In this document: one piece after another, positions 44,169-52,286 of the stretch
How the letters are laid out: each line of letters opens with the position of its first letter
Position numbering within the stretch: position 1 is the first letter of the stretch
Assembly: GCA_028293125.1 (NCBI GenBank)
Contig: JAQGPJ010000103.1
Location: 1 to 64,000, forward strand
From: Verrucomicrobiales bacterium
Lineage (GTDB): Bacteria > Verrucomicrobiota > Verrucomicrobiia > Verrucomicrobiales > V1-33
Direction: 5' to 3'
Length of the DNA stretch: 64,000 bases
The notes under the pieces: generated by a model
What the model saw: only the letters and a program-made list of their open reading frames with translations
The model's database searches: none
What the model was told of the DNA's origin: nothing
Made by a program: the position numbers and the translations under genes

Positions 44169-44447
44169 TCAGAGGGAAGGAAAGGTGGACCTCAGCCGCC
44201 GGGTGGCGGGATTGCACTCCTGCCCGCGGATCATGAGGTGGCCGATGGTGCCGCCGTGGTTGACAAACGCCTCCGCCTTCACCCCGCAGGCTGGCCCTGC
44301 GGCCGGCCTGCCGTGCTCCGCCCGACTGAGTAAAACCAAACCAGGAATGGCGGGCTGACAGACGGCGGCATCCAAGCTGGGCGGGACTTGGCCGGCGGCC
44401 TTCCAAAGTTTTTGATCAAGGTCGTGAGGAAATTCCTGATGGATCAT
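44169..44447 (-). pseudogene. Internally deleted remnant of a second HsdM
   Basis: A 92-residue frame ends one base upstream of the hsdR start. Its beginning, FPHDLDQKLWKAAGQVPPSLDAA, matches the N-terminal motif of many HsdM proteins (fE-tLW-aAD-lRg-mDAAeYKhvvLGLiFLK). Its end, EAFVNHGGTIGHLMIRGQEC followed by NPATRRL, matches a motif found just past the SAM site in the same family (e-Fve-hgG-igdisiyGQEsNPtTrRLa-mNL). The roughly 200 residues between are missing. This HsdM is of a different subgroup from the frameshifted one in the operon, so it is not a duplicate. It is probably the scar of an earlier type I system replaced or lost at this spot. A remnant is what I see; function is unlikely. 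Confidence 0.65.
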
Positions 44448-44761
44448 GAGAAAGCCGGGCGTGGGCGGCGATAGCGGGAATGTTTTTACAATTTGGCCGG
44501 GTGTGAGAGCCTGATAATCATGGGAAGGACTTGAGCAACAAGCTATTCCATTTTCCATTGAGGATTTTAATGGTATTCTGACCGCGCATGGAAGTTGCGG
44601 GCGATGGCGCCGTGGTTCCGGATAATGATTTTGGGGTTTCAAACGATGACGGCAGGCAGGCTTCTATCAAACTTTGCCGTACGGTCGCACGTCAAGGGCC
44701 TGCCCACCACTCGCATTTCCGGCACGGCAGACGCACTTGAATGACAGGTCCGGCAGATGCC

Positions 44762-44857
44762 TCAAAACGCCCCTGCACCAATGGCGCAGTTATCAGACTC
44801 GTCCGGCAGAAATAGTGGGATAAGCGCGGAATTGTCCAAAACCATCGGTTTCACCAT
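44762..44857 (-). pseudogene. Truncated PIN-domain toxin (VapC-like) remnant
   Basis: A 31-codon frame begins MVKPMVLDNSALIPLFLPDE, the first strand and helix of a PIN-domain ribonuclease toxin. The first catalytic Asp (VLDNSAL) is visible, but the frame stops after AIGAGAF, so the other acidic residues are absent. The start codon overlaps the stop of the preceding antitoxin-like frame (AAATGGTGA), the usual toxin-antitoxin coupling. A full PIN toxin has about 130 residues. It is therefore a decayed toxin and cannot be active. Confidence 0.55.
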
Positions 44858-44955
44858 TTGAGTCCCTCACGGACTAAATCCCTGAGCGGTTCACCGGCGT
44901 TGAGCACAGGACCGCGTTCCGCGATTCCATAACGGAAATTCCTCAACTGCTCCAA
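44851..44955 (-). pseudogene. Antitoxin C-terminal remnant upstream of PIN fragment
   Basis: The frame LEQLRNFRYGIAERGPVLNA followed by GEPLRDLVREGLKW ends with a stop overlapping the PIN-fragment start. The ending L-DLV-EG resembles the toxin-binding tails of VapB/Phd-type antitoxins. A stop lies 24 bases upstream of the TTG used here and no ATG is available, so the DNA-binding N-terminus seems to be lost. The family assignment rests on position and a short motif. Confidence 0.4.
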
Positions 44956-45085
44956 GACATTATGCTGTACTTGCTGGCGTCAAAACAGTTCCACTTTATC
45001 GCAGAGCAAGCGGTCGCGCAGCCACCGAACTTCGAAAATTAAAAGCGGACAGGAATGGAGCCCGTTTCCTGCCGGCTGGATTTCC
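44956..45085. other. Non-coding edge of the defence island
   Basis: About 130 bp between the antitoxin remnant and the M20 gene, without a gene. Together with the stretches between remnants (44448-44761), this makes roughly 900 bp of decayed DNA between hsdR and the housekeeping gene, a marked change from the tight gene packing elsewhere. I found no insertion-sequence ends or target duplications. Confidence 0.4.
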
Positions 45086-46234
45086 TCAAAGCGACTCCAG
45101 AAAGCCCCGATAAAACCTCACCCCCTTCTCCAACTCCTCCAGCGACACCCATTCATCCGCCGTGTGCGCTTGGGCGATGGAGCCGGGGCCGGCGGCCACG
45201 GAGGGGATGCCTTTGGCGGCCAGCCAGGCGGCGTCGCAGAACCAGGGGGCTCCGGCCAGTCCTTTGCCGCAGGCGGCCAGCTTTTGCACCAGGGGATGGT
45301 CGGGCGGGGTGTCCAGCGGGGCGCAGATAGCGTCCTTGTCGGCGGTCAGCCGGGCGGTGTTGGACAGGCCGTGGTCCTTGAGGAATTGGCCCAGCATTTC
45401 CGCAATGCCCCGGCGGTGCACGGCGGGGGTGACGCGGATATCCAGGCGGATGGTGCAGGAGTCGGGCACGATGTTGGTACGGGTGCCGCCGAAAATCATG
45501 CCCAGGTTCATCGTGCTGTCCCCAAGCACGGGGTGGCGGAATTCCGGGGCGCTCAGCAGGGGCAGGAAATCGCGATAGAGGGCGTCGATGATGGGGGTCA
45601 TTTTCAGCACCGCGTTTTCCCCCAGCTCCGGGCGCGCCCCGTGGGCCGCGCAGCCGCGGGTGGTGATGCTGCACCAGTAGGAGCCCTTGTGGGTGTGGAC
45701 CACGGCGCACTCTGTGGGCTCCCCCACCACTGCCAGACTATAGTAGCCAGGAGCAGAACGGCGGTCCGCAAAGTGCCGCGAACCCCACTGGCCGGTCTCC
45801 TCGCCCATGAAGCCCGCAAAATGGACTTCCGCGCCCAGATTGGCGATACCGTCCGGCCCCAGCTCCTCCAAGGCCGCCAGCATGGCCGCCATGGTGCCTT
45901 TGGTGTCGCAGGCTCCACGGCCATAGAGACGGCCATCGCGGATTTCCGCGCCGAAGGGGTCGATGGTCATGCCGCTGACGCTGACGGTGTCCGTGTGCGG
46001 GGCCAGCAGGATCCGGGGCTTCCGCGCTCCCCGGGAGGGAAAGCGTCCGAACACATTCGGGCGGCCCGGCAGCACCTCCTCCAAAACCACCTCCGCGCCC
46101 AGTCCGGTCAGAAAATGGGCCACATATTCCGCGCAGGCCTTCTCGCCGGTGCTGGCGGTGCCTGGATCGCCATCGGGATTGACGCTGGGGATGCGGACCA
46201 GATCGCGGCAGAGACTGACAACTCGGGAGGTCAT
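45086..46234 (-). CDS. M20-family metallo-deacylase (ArgE/DapE type)
   Basis: A 382-residue cytoplasmic zinc hydrolase of the M20 family, which contains acetylornithine deacetylase (ArgE) and succinyl-diaminopimelate desuccinylase (DapE). The metal and catalytic residues are in place: H80 and D82 in LLAPHTDTV, D110 in YGRGACDTKGTM, the general-base pair E145-E146 in GFMGEETGQWG, and later GEPTECAVVHTHKG with an acidic ligand. The lid domain contains HGARPELGENAV. Length suits both ArgE and DapE (about 380), and the sequence alone does not decide; the substrate is open. I start at 46234 (MTSRVVSLCRDLVRIPSV), as the 15 extra residues from 46279 look non-native. It stands 78 bp after purK on the same strand. 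Confidence 0.9.
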   Translation of the reverse strand: MTSRVVSLCRDLVRIPSVNPDGDPGTASTGEKACAEYVAHFLTGLGAEVVLEEVLPGRPNVFGRFPSRGARKPRILLAPHTDTVSVSGMTIDPFGAEIRDGRLYGRGACDTKGTMAAMLAALEELGPDGIANLGAEVHFAGFMGEETGQWGSRHFADRRSAPGYYSLAVVGEPTECAVVHTHKGSYWCSITTRGCAAHGARPELGENAVLKMTPIIDALYRDFLPLLSAPEFRHPVLGDSTMNLGMIFGGTRTNIVPDSCTIRLDIRVTPAVHRRGIAEMLGQFLKDHGLSNTARLTADKDAICAPLDTPPDHPLVQKLAACGKGLAGAPWFCDAAWLAAKGIPSVAAGPGSIAQAHTADEWVSLEELEKGVRFYRGFLESL

Positions 46235-46312
46235 GGCGGTTTGGGAAGTGAGGAAAAATTCAGAGCTGCCCAAACCCACAGCGGCAAAATAAGGCGGGCG
46301 GGCGTGGGCTAT

Positions 46313-47497
46313 CTATTCCGGCGACGGCTGGTCCCGGGCCGGGAGCTGGGCGGCCAGTGCGGCCTTGATTTCGCGGGCGTCGGCCAAGGCCTGCTCCACG
46401 GTGTCCCCCAGCACGGTGAAGTGCCCCATCTTCCGGCCCGCCACCGCGCGGCGCTTGCCGTAGAGGTGCAGCTTGGCGCGGGGGTGCTTCAGAATGGGCG
46501 ACCAGTCCGGGGCGTGCTCAGGCGCGGGCCAGAGATCGCCCAGCAGATTGCCCATCACCGCCGGGGTGTGCTGGCGGGCGTCCCCCAGCGGCAGGCCGGC
46601 CACGGCCCGCACCTGCTGCTCGAACTGGCTGTTGAGGCAGGCGTCCAGAGTGTGGTGGCCTGAATTGTGGGGCCGGGGGGCAATTTCATTGACCATCAGC
46701 GATCCGTCCGCCTTCAGGAAAAACTCCACCGCCAAGGTGCCGGTGTAGGCCAGCGCCGCCGCGATCTTTTCAGTGAGCTCCACCGCCTGGGCGGCCACCT
46801 CCGGCGCAATGCGGGCCGGGGCAATGGTCAGGTCCAGGATGTGATGCACGTGCTCGTTCTCGCCGGGCGGGAAAGCGGCGAAGCTGCCGTCCACGCCGCG
46901 GGCAGCCACCACGCTGATCTCCTTTTCAAAAGTCACCCACTGCTCCACCACGCCGCGGGGAGCGCCCAGATTTTTCCACACCTGCGCCCAATCCTCGCCT
47001 CCCATCAGCTTCTGCTGGCCCTTGCCATCGTATCCGAAGGCGGCGGTCTTCAACACGCAGGGCAGCCCCAGCGCCTCCACGGCGGCGGCCAGGTCGATGG
47101 CGTTTTTGACCACTTGGAACTCCGCGTGCGGCAGTCCGTTCTCCTTCAGAAAAAGCTTTTCGCGCTCGCGGTTCTGGCAGATCTCCAGCGCTTTGCGGCC
47201 CGGACGCACCGGACGGAATTTCTCAAACGCCGCCAGCAGGTCGCCGGGCAGATTTTCGAACTCCATGGTGATCACGTCCGCCTCCTTCAGGAAGTGGTCC
47301 CGCGCCTCGTCGTCGTAGTAGGCGGCGTTGATCTCCAGATCCGCCAGTTGCCCCGCCGGGCTGCCATGCGGCTCGTTGGTGTAGATGGCGACGCGGTAGC
47401 CGGCGCGCTTGGCCTCGCGCGCGGCCATGCGGCCCAGCTGGCCGCCGCCGAGAATGCCCAGGGTCTGGCCGGGCTGAAGGATGGATCCGGGTTTCAT
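46313..47497 (-). CDS. purK: N5-carboxyaminoimidazole ribonucleotide synthase
   Basis: A 394-residue ATP-grasp enzyme that uses ATP and bicarbonate to turn AIR into N5-CAIR in purine synthesis. Signatures: [20 protein letters not shown] (about 11-30), [10 protein letters not shown], the ATP-grasp core [18 protein letters not shown] (about 147-164), [20 protein letters not shown] (about 270-290) and [20 protein letters not shown] (291-310). Length is typical (about 355-400). Its start overlaps the stop of purE by 4 bp, so the two subunits of the N5-CAIR route are co-translated, which is the standard arrangement. Confidence 0.97.
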   Translation of the reverse strand: MKPGSILQPGQTLGILGGGQLGRMAAREAKRAGYRVAIYTNEPHGSPAGQLADLEINAAYYDDEARDHFLKEADVITMEFENLPGDLLAAFEKFRPVRPGRKALEICQNREREKLFLKENGLPHAEFQVVKNAIDLAAAVEALGLPCVLKTAAFGYDGKGQQKLMGGEDWAQVWKNLGAPRGVVEQWVTFEKEISVVAARGVDGSFAAFPPGENEHVHHILDLTIAPARIAPEVAAQAVELTEKIAAALAYTGTLAVEFFLKADGSLMVNEIAPRPHNSGHHTLDACLNSQFEQQVRAVAGLPLGDARQHTPAVMGNLLGDLWPAPEHAPDWSPILKHPRAKLHLYGKRRAVAGRKMGHFTVLGDTVEQALADAREIKAALAAQLPARDQPSPE

Positions 47498-48027
47498 ACG
47501 GGCAGGCCGGCCTGGGATTCCAGCACCTTGGCGGTCTGGGCCGCGCGGAAGGCTTTGAGCTTTTTCGCCACTCTGGCGTCATTCAGCGCCAGGATGGAGG
47601 CGGCGAACAGGGCCGCATTGGTAGCCCCGGCCTTGCCGATGGCCAAGGTGCCCACCGGCACGCCGCCCGGCATCTGGACGATGCTCAGCAGGGAGTCCAT
47701 GCCCTTCATGGCCTTCGACTCCACCGGCACGCCCAGCACCGGCAGTGTGGTCATGGAGGCGGTCATGCCCGGCAGATGGGCCGCGCCGCCGGCACCGGCG
47801 ATGATGACGCGCAGCCCCCGGCCCTCGGCGGTTTTGGCATACTCCACCAGCAGGTCCGGGGTGCGGTGCGCGCTGACCACTTTGGTTTCATAGGGAATCC
47901 CGAAATCCTTCAACACTTTGGCCCCGTGCTCCATGGTGTCCCAGTCGGAGATGCTGCCCATGATGATCCCCACCTGCGGGGATCCCGGCGCGGCCGCCGG
48001 CGGTGCTGATTTTTTCCTTGCTGCCAT
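47494..48027 (-). CDS. purE: N5-carboxyaminoimidazole ribonucleotide mutase
   Basis: A 177-residue enzyme that converts N5-CAIR to CAIR, directly after PurK in the purine pathway. [20 protein letters not shown] (about 19-38) is the phosphate-binding start, and [14 protein letters not shown] (47-60) has the active-site His. [20 protein letters not shown] (about 77-96) and [20 protein letters not shown] follow. The SDW and AHR motifs indicate a class I PurE mutase, consistent with the neighbouring purK. A purine-rich GAAGGAATT stretch lies upstream of the ATG, one of the few Shine-Dalgarno-like sites here. It is divergent from dinB. Confidence 0.97.
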   Translation of the reverse strand: MAARKKSAPPAAAPGSPQVGIIMGSISDWDTMEHGAKVLKDFGIPYETKVVSAHRTPDLLVEYAKTAEGRGLRVIIAGAGGAAHLPGMTASMTTLPVLGVPVESKAMKGMDSLLSIVQMPGGVPVGTLAIGKAGATNAALFAASILALNDARVAKKLKAFRAAQTAKVLESQAGLPV

Positions 48028-48200
48028 CCGCCGAATTCCTTCACGCCGCCACCGGCTGCAACCGGGTAAAGGCGGAAAGCATGATTTCCCGATCCGCCGC
48101 CGGGTGTTTCCAGCCTTCAGACCCGGATTGACCGAAGGCCGGATCAGCCTTTAACATCCCCGCCCGGCACGGAGTGTGCCGGCCCTTCCCTGTCCCCCCG

Positions 48201-49292
48201 ATGTCCGGCCGGCGCGTGATTTTCCACCTCGATATGGACGCGTTCTACGCCTCCGTGGAGCAGCGCGACAACCCGGAGTGGCGCGGCCTGCCGGTGATCG
48301 TGGGCGGCTCGCCGGAGTGGCGCGGGGTGGTCTGCGCCGCCAGCTACGAGGCGCGGAAATTCGGCGTGCACTCCGCCATGCCCAGCATCACCGCCGGGCG
48401 GCTGTGCCCCAAGGGGATCTTTGTCCGGCCGCGCATGGACACCTACCGCACGGAAAGCGAGGCCATCATGGGGATCGTCCAGCGCCTGGCCCCCGGCCCC
48501 ATGCAGCAGGTGTCGGTCGATGAGGCCTATGTGGAGGTCACCGCCCAGCTGCCGGAGATGGAAAACCACGACGATCTGCTGGAAAGCGCCCGCCCGCTGG
48601 CCCGGGAGATCAAGGACGCCATCCGGACAGAGCGGGGACTGACCGCCACCATCGGCATCGCCCCCAACAAATTCCTGGCCAAAATCGCTTCCTCCTCGTT
48701 CAAGCCCGACGGCCTGACCCTGGTGCCGGAGACGGGGAAGGCGGAATTCCTGCGCGCCCTGCCGGTGGGGGCCATCCACGGGGTGGGCCGGGTCACGGAG
48801 GCCGCGCTGCAGCAGGCGGGATTCCACACCATCGCGGATCTGCAGGACACCGGCACTGATCTGCGCTCGCTGGTGGGCTCCTGGGGTCCGGAGCTCAAGC
48901 GCATGGCCTTTGGCAACGACGACCGTCCGCTGGACACCGGGGATGAGATCAAAAGCATCAGCACCGAGAACACCTTCCCCCGCGACACCGCCGACCGCGC
49001 GGTCCTGCGCGCCTGCCTGCGGGAGCAGGCCGCCGAACTGGGGGAGAAGCTGGCGCGCCACCGCCTGTCCGCCGGCACGGTGCAGGTCAAGGTTCGCTAT
49101 GGCGACTTCACCACCCTCACCCGGCAGTTCAGCGTGGAGGAGCCCTTGGAGGAAGCTGCCGCCATTTACCGGTTCGCCTGCTGGCTGCTGGCCCGGCATG
49201 AACTGGTGAACCGGCCCCTGCGGCTTCTCGGTCTGGGGCTCTCGGCGCTTCAGGAGATCACGCTGCGCCAGCTGAGGCTGGAGCTGAAATGA
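48201..49292 (+). CDS. dinB: DNA polymerase IV (Y-family, error-prone)
   Basis: A 363-residue translesion polymerase, which copies damaged templates and rescues stalled forks. The palm signature is VIFHLDMDAFYASVEQ (6-21, metal ligands D11 and D13) with VSVDEAYVEV (about 104-113), D107-E108 completing the catalytic triad. RPMD-YR-like RPRMDTYRTE (finger) and TIGIAPNKFLAKIASS follow. The helix-hairpin-helix region has PVGAIHGVGRVTEAALQ, and the little-finger domain has STENTFPRDT (ISxExTF motif). The C-terminus QEITLRQLRLELK lacks a clear QLxLF beta-clamp motif, although QLRLEL is a near form. An upstream in-frame start at 48174 is possible. No LexA-type site is recognisable in the short upstream gap. 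Confidence 0.95.
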   Translation: MSGRRVIFHLDMDAFYASVEQRDNPEWRGLPVIVGGSPEWRGVVCAASYEARKFGVHSAMPSITAGRLCPKGIFVRPRMDTYRTESEAIMGIVQRLAPGPMQQVSVDEAYVEVTAQLPEMENHDDLLESARPLAREIKDAIRTERGLTATIGIAPNKFLAKIASSSFKPDGLTLVPETGKAEFLRALPVGAIHGVGRVTEAALQQAGFHTIADLQDTGTDLRSLVGSWGPELKRMAFGNDDRPLDTGDEIKSISTENTFPRDTADRAVLRACLREQAAELGEKLARHRLSAGTVQVKVRYGDFTTLTRQFSVEEPLEEAAAIYRFACWLLARHELVNRPLRLLGLGLSALQEITLRQLRLELK

Positions 49293-49328
49293 CAGGCAGC
49301 CGGCGGCCTCCCGGAAAGCCCCTCGTTT

Positions 49329-50735
49329 TTACAGACTCAGCCAGCCGAGCTTGCCGATCAGATACACCAGCACAAACGCCACGCCGCCGGCGCAGGGCAC
49401 GGTGAGCAGCCAGGCCCAGATGATGCGCTCCACGACGCCCAGTTTCAGGGCGCTGAAGCGCTTGGCGCAGCCCACCCCCATGATGGAGGTGGTGATGGCG
49501 TGGGTGGTGGAGACCGGCATGCCCAAGGAACCGGTCACCGCCAGCACGGTAGCGGCGGTGGTCTCGGCGGCGAAGCCGTGCACGGGCTGCAGCTTGACCA
49601 TGCGGTGACCCATGGTTTTGATGATCTTCCACCCCCCGGCGGCGGTGCCCGCGGCCATGGTCAGGGCGCAGGTGACCACCACCCACCACGGCACCGGCGG
49701 GTTCTTCAGATCCGCGGGACCGGGCATGTAGCCGAACTGCAGCCAGTTGGGCAGCCAGCCGATGGCGCGGGAGATGATCGGGATTTCGTTCCAGGTCTGA
49801 ATGCCGTTCACCACCACCGCCTCGGGCACTTTGGGAGTGCTCATCCAATGCAGCCAGGAGCCGTCGAGGTGCCCTTTGCTGGTGGCCGCCACCAGCGCCA
49901 GGGTGATGATGCCCATGCACTTGGTGGCGTCGTTCATGCCGTGGCTGAATCCCATGTAGGCGGAGCTGACCAGCTGCAGTTTGCCAAAGACCTTGTTGAC
50001 CACCACGGGCCTCCAGCTGCGCAGGACAAAGTAAAGAATGGCCATCAGGATGAAGCCGCCCACAAACCCCACCACCGGGGAGGTGAACATGGGCACGACC
50101 ACCTTGTGTTTGATGCCCGCCAGCTCCTTCACCACGGTGTCCTCCACCTCCTTGACCCGTCCGGAAAAGGACACCGCCGTCACCTCCCTGCCCTCCACCA
50201 TCAGCTTGTGGGTGCCGTCGCGGTTGGCCTCGTTCCCCAAGGCCGCCAGCAGCGCAGGGGAGGGCTCAATCAGATTTTTGATGTGCTTGTCCTTCACCTC
50301 CTCCCACTTCAGGGCACTCCAGATGCTGGTGATGGGCTTATCACCGGGTCCGTTATGGTTCACCTGCATCTTGCACACCGCAAAGGCCATCACCGCTCCG
50401 CACAGACCGCCGACGAGGGCGTGGGTGGAACTGGAGGGCATGGCGAACCACCAGGTGATCAGGTTCCAGACGATGGCCCCCAGCAGGGCGCAGATCAGCA
50501 CGCCGGGCGTCACGTAGAAATCCTCCACCAGCCCCGAGGAGATGGTTTTGGCCACCGCCAGACCGGTGAAGGCCCCCAACAGGTTGGTGACCGCAGCCAG
50601 CACGATCGCCTGGCGGGGGGTCAAAACCTTGGTGCCGACGACGGTGGCGATGGAGTTCGCGGTGTCGTGAAAACCGTTGATGTATTCAAAAACAAGAGCG
50701 GTGAGGATAACAGCAAGAACGAGGGCCAATTCCAT
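49329..50735 (-). CDS. PiT-family inorganic phosphate transporter
   Basis: A 468-residue inner-membrane phosphate:cation symporter of the PiT family. Both signature repeats are present: FEYINGFHDTANSIATVVGT near the N-terminus (about 16-35) and MGFSHGMNDATKCMGIITLA in the second half (about 250). The Ser-rich PSSSTHALVGGLCGAVM and the later GMPVSTTHAITTSIMG (about 415) are the duplicated inner motifs. About ten hydrophobic segments flank a cytosolic loop (about 130-220). Two DUF47 genes lie directly upstream on the same strand, the usual partners of PiT genes. It is a low-affinity phosphate importer by family. Confidence 0.95.
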   Translation of the reverse strand: MELALVLAVILTALVFEYINGFHDTANSIATVVGTKVLTPRQAIVLAAVTNLLGAFTGLAVAKTISSGLVEDFYVTPGVLICALLGAIVWNLITWWFAMPSSSTHALVGGLCGAVMAFAVCKMQVNHNGPGDKPITSIWSALKWEEVKDKHIKNLIEPSPALLAALGNEANRDGTHKLMVEGREVTAVSFSGRVKEVEDTVVKELAGIKHKVVVPMFTSPVVGFVGGFILMAILYFVLRSWRPVVVNKVFGKLQLVSSAYMGFSHGMNDATKCMGIITLALVAATSKGHLDGSWLHWMSTPKVPEAVVVNGIQTWNEIPIISRAIGWLPNWLQFGYMPGPADLKNPPVPWWVVVTCALTMAAGTAAGGWKIIKTMGHRMVKLQPVHGFAAETTAATVLAVTGSLGMPVSTTHAITTSIMGVGCAKRFSALKLGVVERIIWAWLLTVPCAGGVAFVLVYLIGKLGWLSL

Positions 50736-50798
50736 AGGTGGACAAGCTGGGAACACTGTCCGGCACAGGGGGGCCGGACGGAGGTAAAATGCGAAAGA

Positions 50799-51434
50799 TC
50801 AGGAATTTCTTAAAACTGCCAGCGCCAGAACGCCGCCGATATTGCCGCACACATCCAGACACTCGCCGAGCACATCGTAGAGCTCCTTGGTCACGATGGC
50901 GTTCAGCGGCGGGGTCCCGGCCAGATACAGGCTGCGCTCGGCATTCAGCAAAAGATGGCCGGCCTCCGCGTCGATCTGGCTGATCCGCGCCTCCATGGCC
51001 TTGATCTCGACCAGAGGCGTTTTGGAACTGGCCAGACTATGCACCATCTGCACGACGATGTCCGCCGCCCGCTCCAGCATGCCCAGCGCCAGGTTCAGCT
51101 CTCCCGGCTTCACCATTTCGTGAACGATTTCATACCGCTCCGCGAATTTCTCGACGGTCTTCGGCAGGCGGTAAAGCTGGTGGCCAATGGCCGCCAGATC
51201 CTCGCGTTCGATGGGCGTGGCGAACACGCGGGAAAGCAGGGCGTCCAGCCGCAGATAGACGTCCTTGTCCTGCCGGCGGGCCTTGACGATGGCGGTCAGG
51301 TCCGGCGGACCGTCCCCGGAGCGGTTCACCATCTGGCGCAGCGCCCGCGCCGACTCCGCGCCGAGGTGCGCGCTTTCCTCAAGCAGACCGAAAAATTCCT
51401 TGGGCCGTCCCGTCAGACGTTGGATGGAGATCAT
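50799..51434 (-). CDS. DUF47/PhoU-like accessory protein 1
   Basis: A 211-residue all-helical protein of the DUF47 (PhoU-related) family, typically encoded beside PiT transporters and thought to regulate them. Motifs: PKEFFGLLEESAHLGAESAR (about 11-30), TPIEREDLAAIGHQLYRLPK (the ER-D-D...L signature, about 93-112), VEKFAERYEIVHE and LYDVLGECLDVCGNIGGVL near the end. It ends 63 bp upstream of the transporter start and begins 16 bp after the second copy, so the three genes form an operon. No membrane segment is present; it is cytosolic. Confidence 0.88.
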   Translation of the reverse strand: MISIQRLTGRPKEFFGLLEESAHLGAESARALRQMVNRSGDGPPDLTAIVKARRQDKDVYLRLDALLSRVFATPIEREDLAAIGHQLYRLPKTVEKFAERYEIVHEMVKPGELNLALGMLERAADIVVQMVHSLASSKTPLVEIKAMEARISQIDAEAGHLLLNAERSLYLAGTPPLNAIVTKELYDVLGECLDVCGNIGGVLALAVLRNS

Positions 51435-51450
51435 GGAGCGGAGGCGGCGG

Positions 51451-52086
51451 TCAGGAGTTTTTCAGCACCACATGCATCACCGCGTTCCCGGCGTCACGGC
51501 AGTTGTCGATCACCGTCTCCAGCAGCTCATAAAGATCACGCAGCGCCAGCACCCGGTGGGGCTCGTGGCGTCCGCTGTAGAGCTCCCGCAGGATTTCCAG
51601 AATCAGCTTGTCGGCATCGCCCTCGATGATCTGGAGCTGGGAGTTGATCTTCTTGGCCTCGCCGATCAGCCCCGATCCGAGGGTGCGCAGCATCTTCACC
51701 AAGGCCACCACCTGGTCCGTCGCCGCATCCAGCAGGGCGATGTGGCGGGAGAAATCGACCCCCTTCACCAGTTCGGGAAACAGCGACAGCCGCTCCACGA
51801 ACTTCTCGACCGTCTTGGGGATTTTATAAAGGAAGGCGCTCAGCACCTCGATGTCCTCGCGCTCCAGCGTAGTCACAAAGCTGTTCACCAGCGCCTCGTT
51901 GATCTGCTCCGTGATGCGCTTGTCCGCCTCCTTGCGGCGGTTGAAGGCGGGCAGGTTCTCCACCGACTCCGGACGGGCCAGCACATCGGTGAGGGCCTGA
52001 ATGCTGCGGCGGCCCTCCTCGGCGGAGGCCTCAAGGAGCGCGAAAAACTTGTCGTCCTTGCCGAAGAATTTTTGGAGCGAAATCAT
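51451..52086 (-). CDS. DUF47/PhoU-like accessory protein 2
   Basis: A 211-residue paralogue of the preceding gene, exactly the same length. It shares the layout ISLQKFFGKDDKFFALLEAS, TTLEREDIEVLSAFLYKIPK, VEKFVERLSLFPELVK and the ending DLYELLETVIDNCRDAGNAV, where the first copy has the corresponding EREDLAAIGHQLY and ELYDVLGECLDVC parts. Tandem DUF47 genes before a single PiT gene suggest a heteromeric regulator or specialisation. I start at 52086 (MISLQKFFGKD); the frame open further upstream is not homologous. The first gene of the operon, it has a 200-bp gap to the next minus-strand gene upstream. Confidence 0.87.
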   Translation of the reverse strand: MISLQKFFGKDDKFFALLEASAEEGRRSIQALTDVLARPESVENLPAFNRRKEADKRITEQINEALVNSFVTTLEREDIEVLSAFLYKIPKTVEKFVERLSLFPELVKGVDFSRHIALLDAATDQVVALVKMLRTLGSGLIGEAKKINSQLQIIEGDADKLILEILRELYSGRHEPHRVLALRDLYELLETVIDNCRDAGNAVMHVVLKNS

Positions 52087-52286
52087 GAAGGAGTGGGTGG
52101 AGCCGCAGCATGTGTGGCATTTACCCCAGGCATGGAACAAGGGAAATGTGACGAAATCGTCACAGGACCTTTCGAAACTCTGTTGCACTACCTTCAGTCG
52201 TGACCGGCCGGGCACAGCACCGACTGCCCAACTGTGCGGATGCGCTGGAAATTCCTCCGGCAGGCACTGCCTGTGCGGACAGCTCC

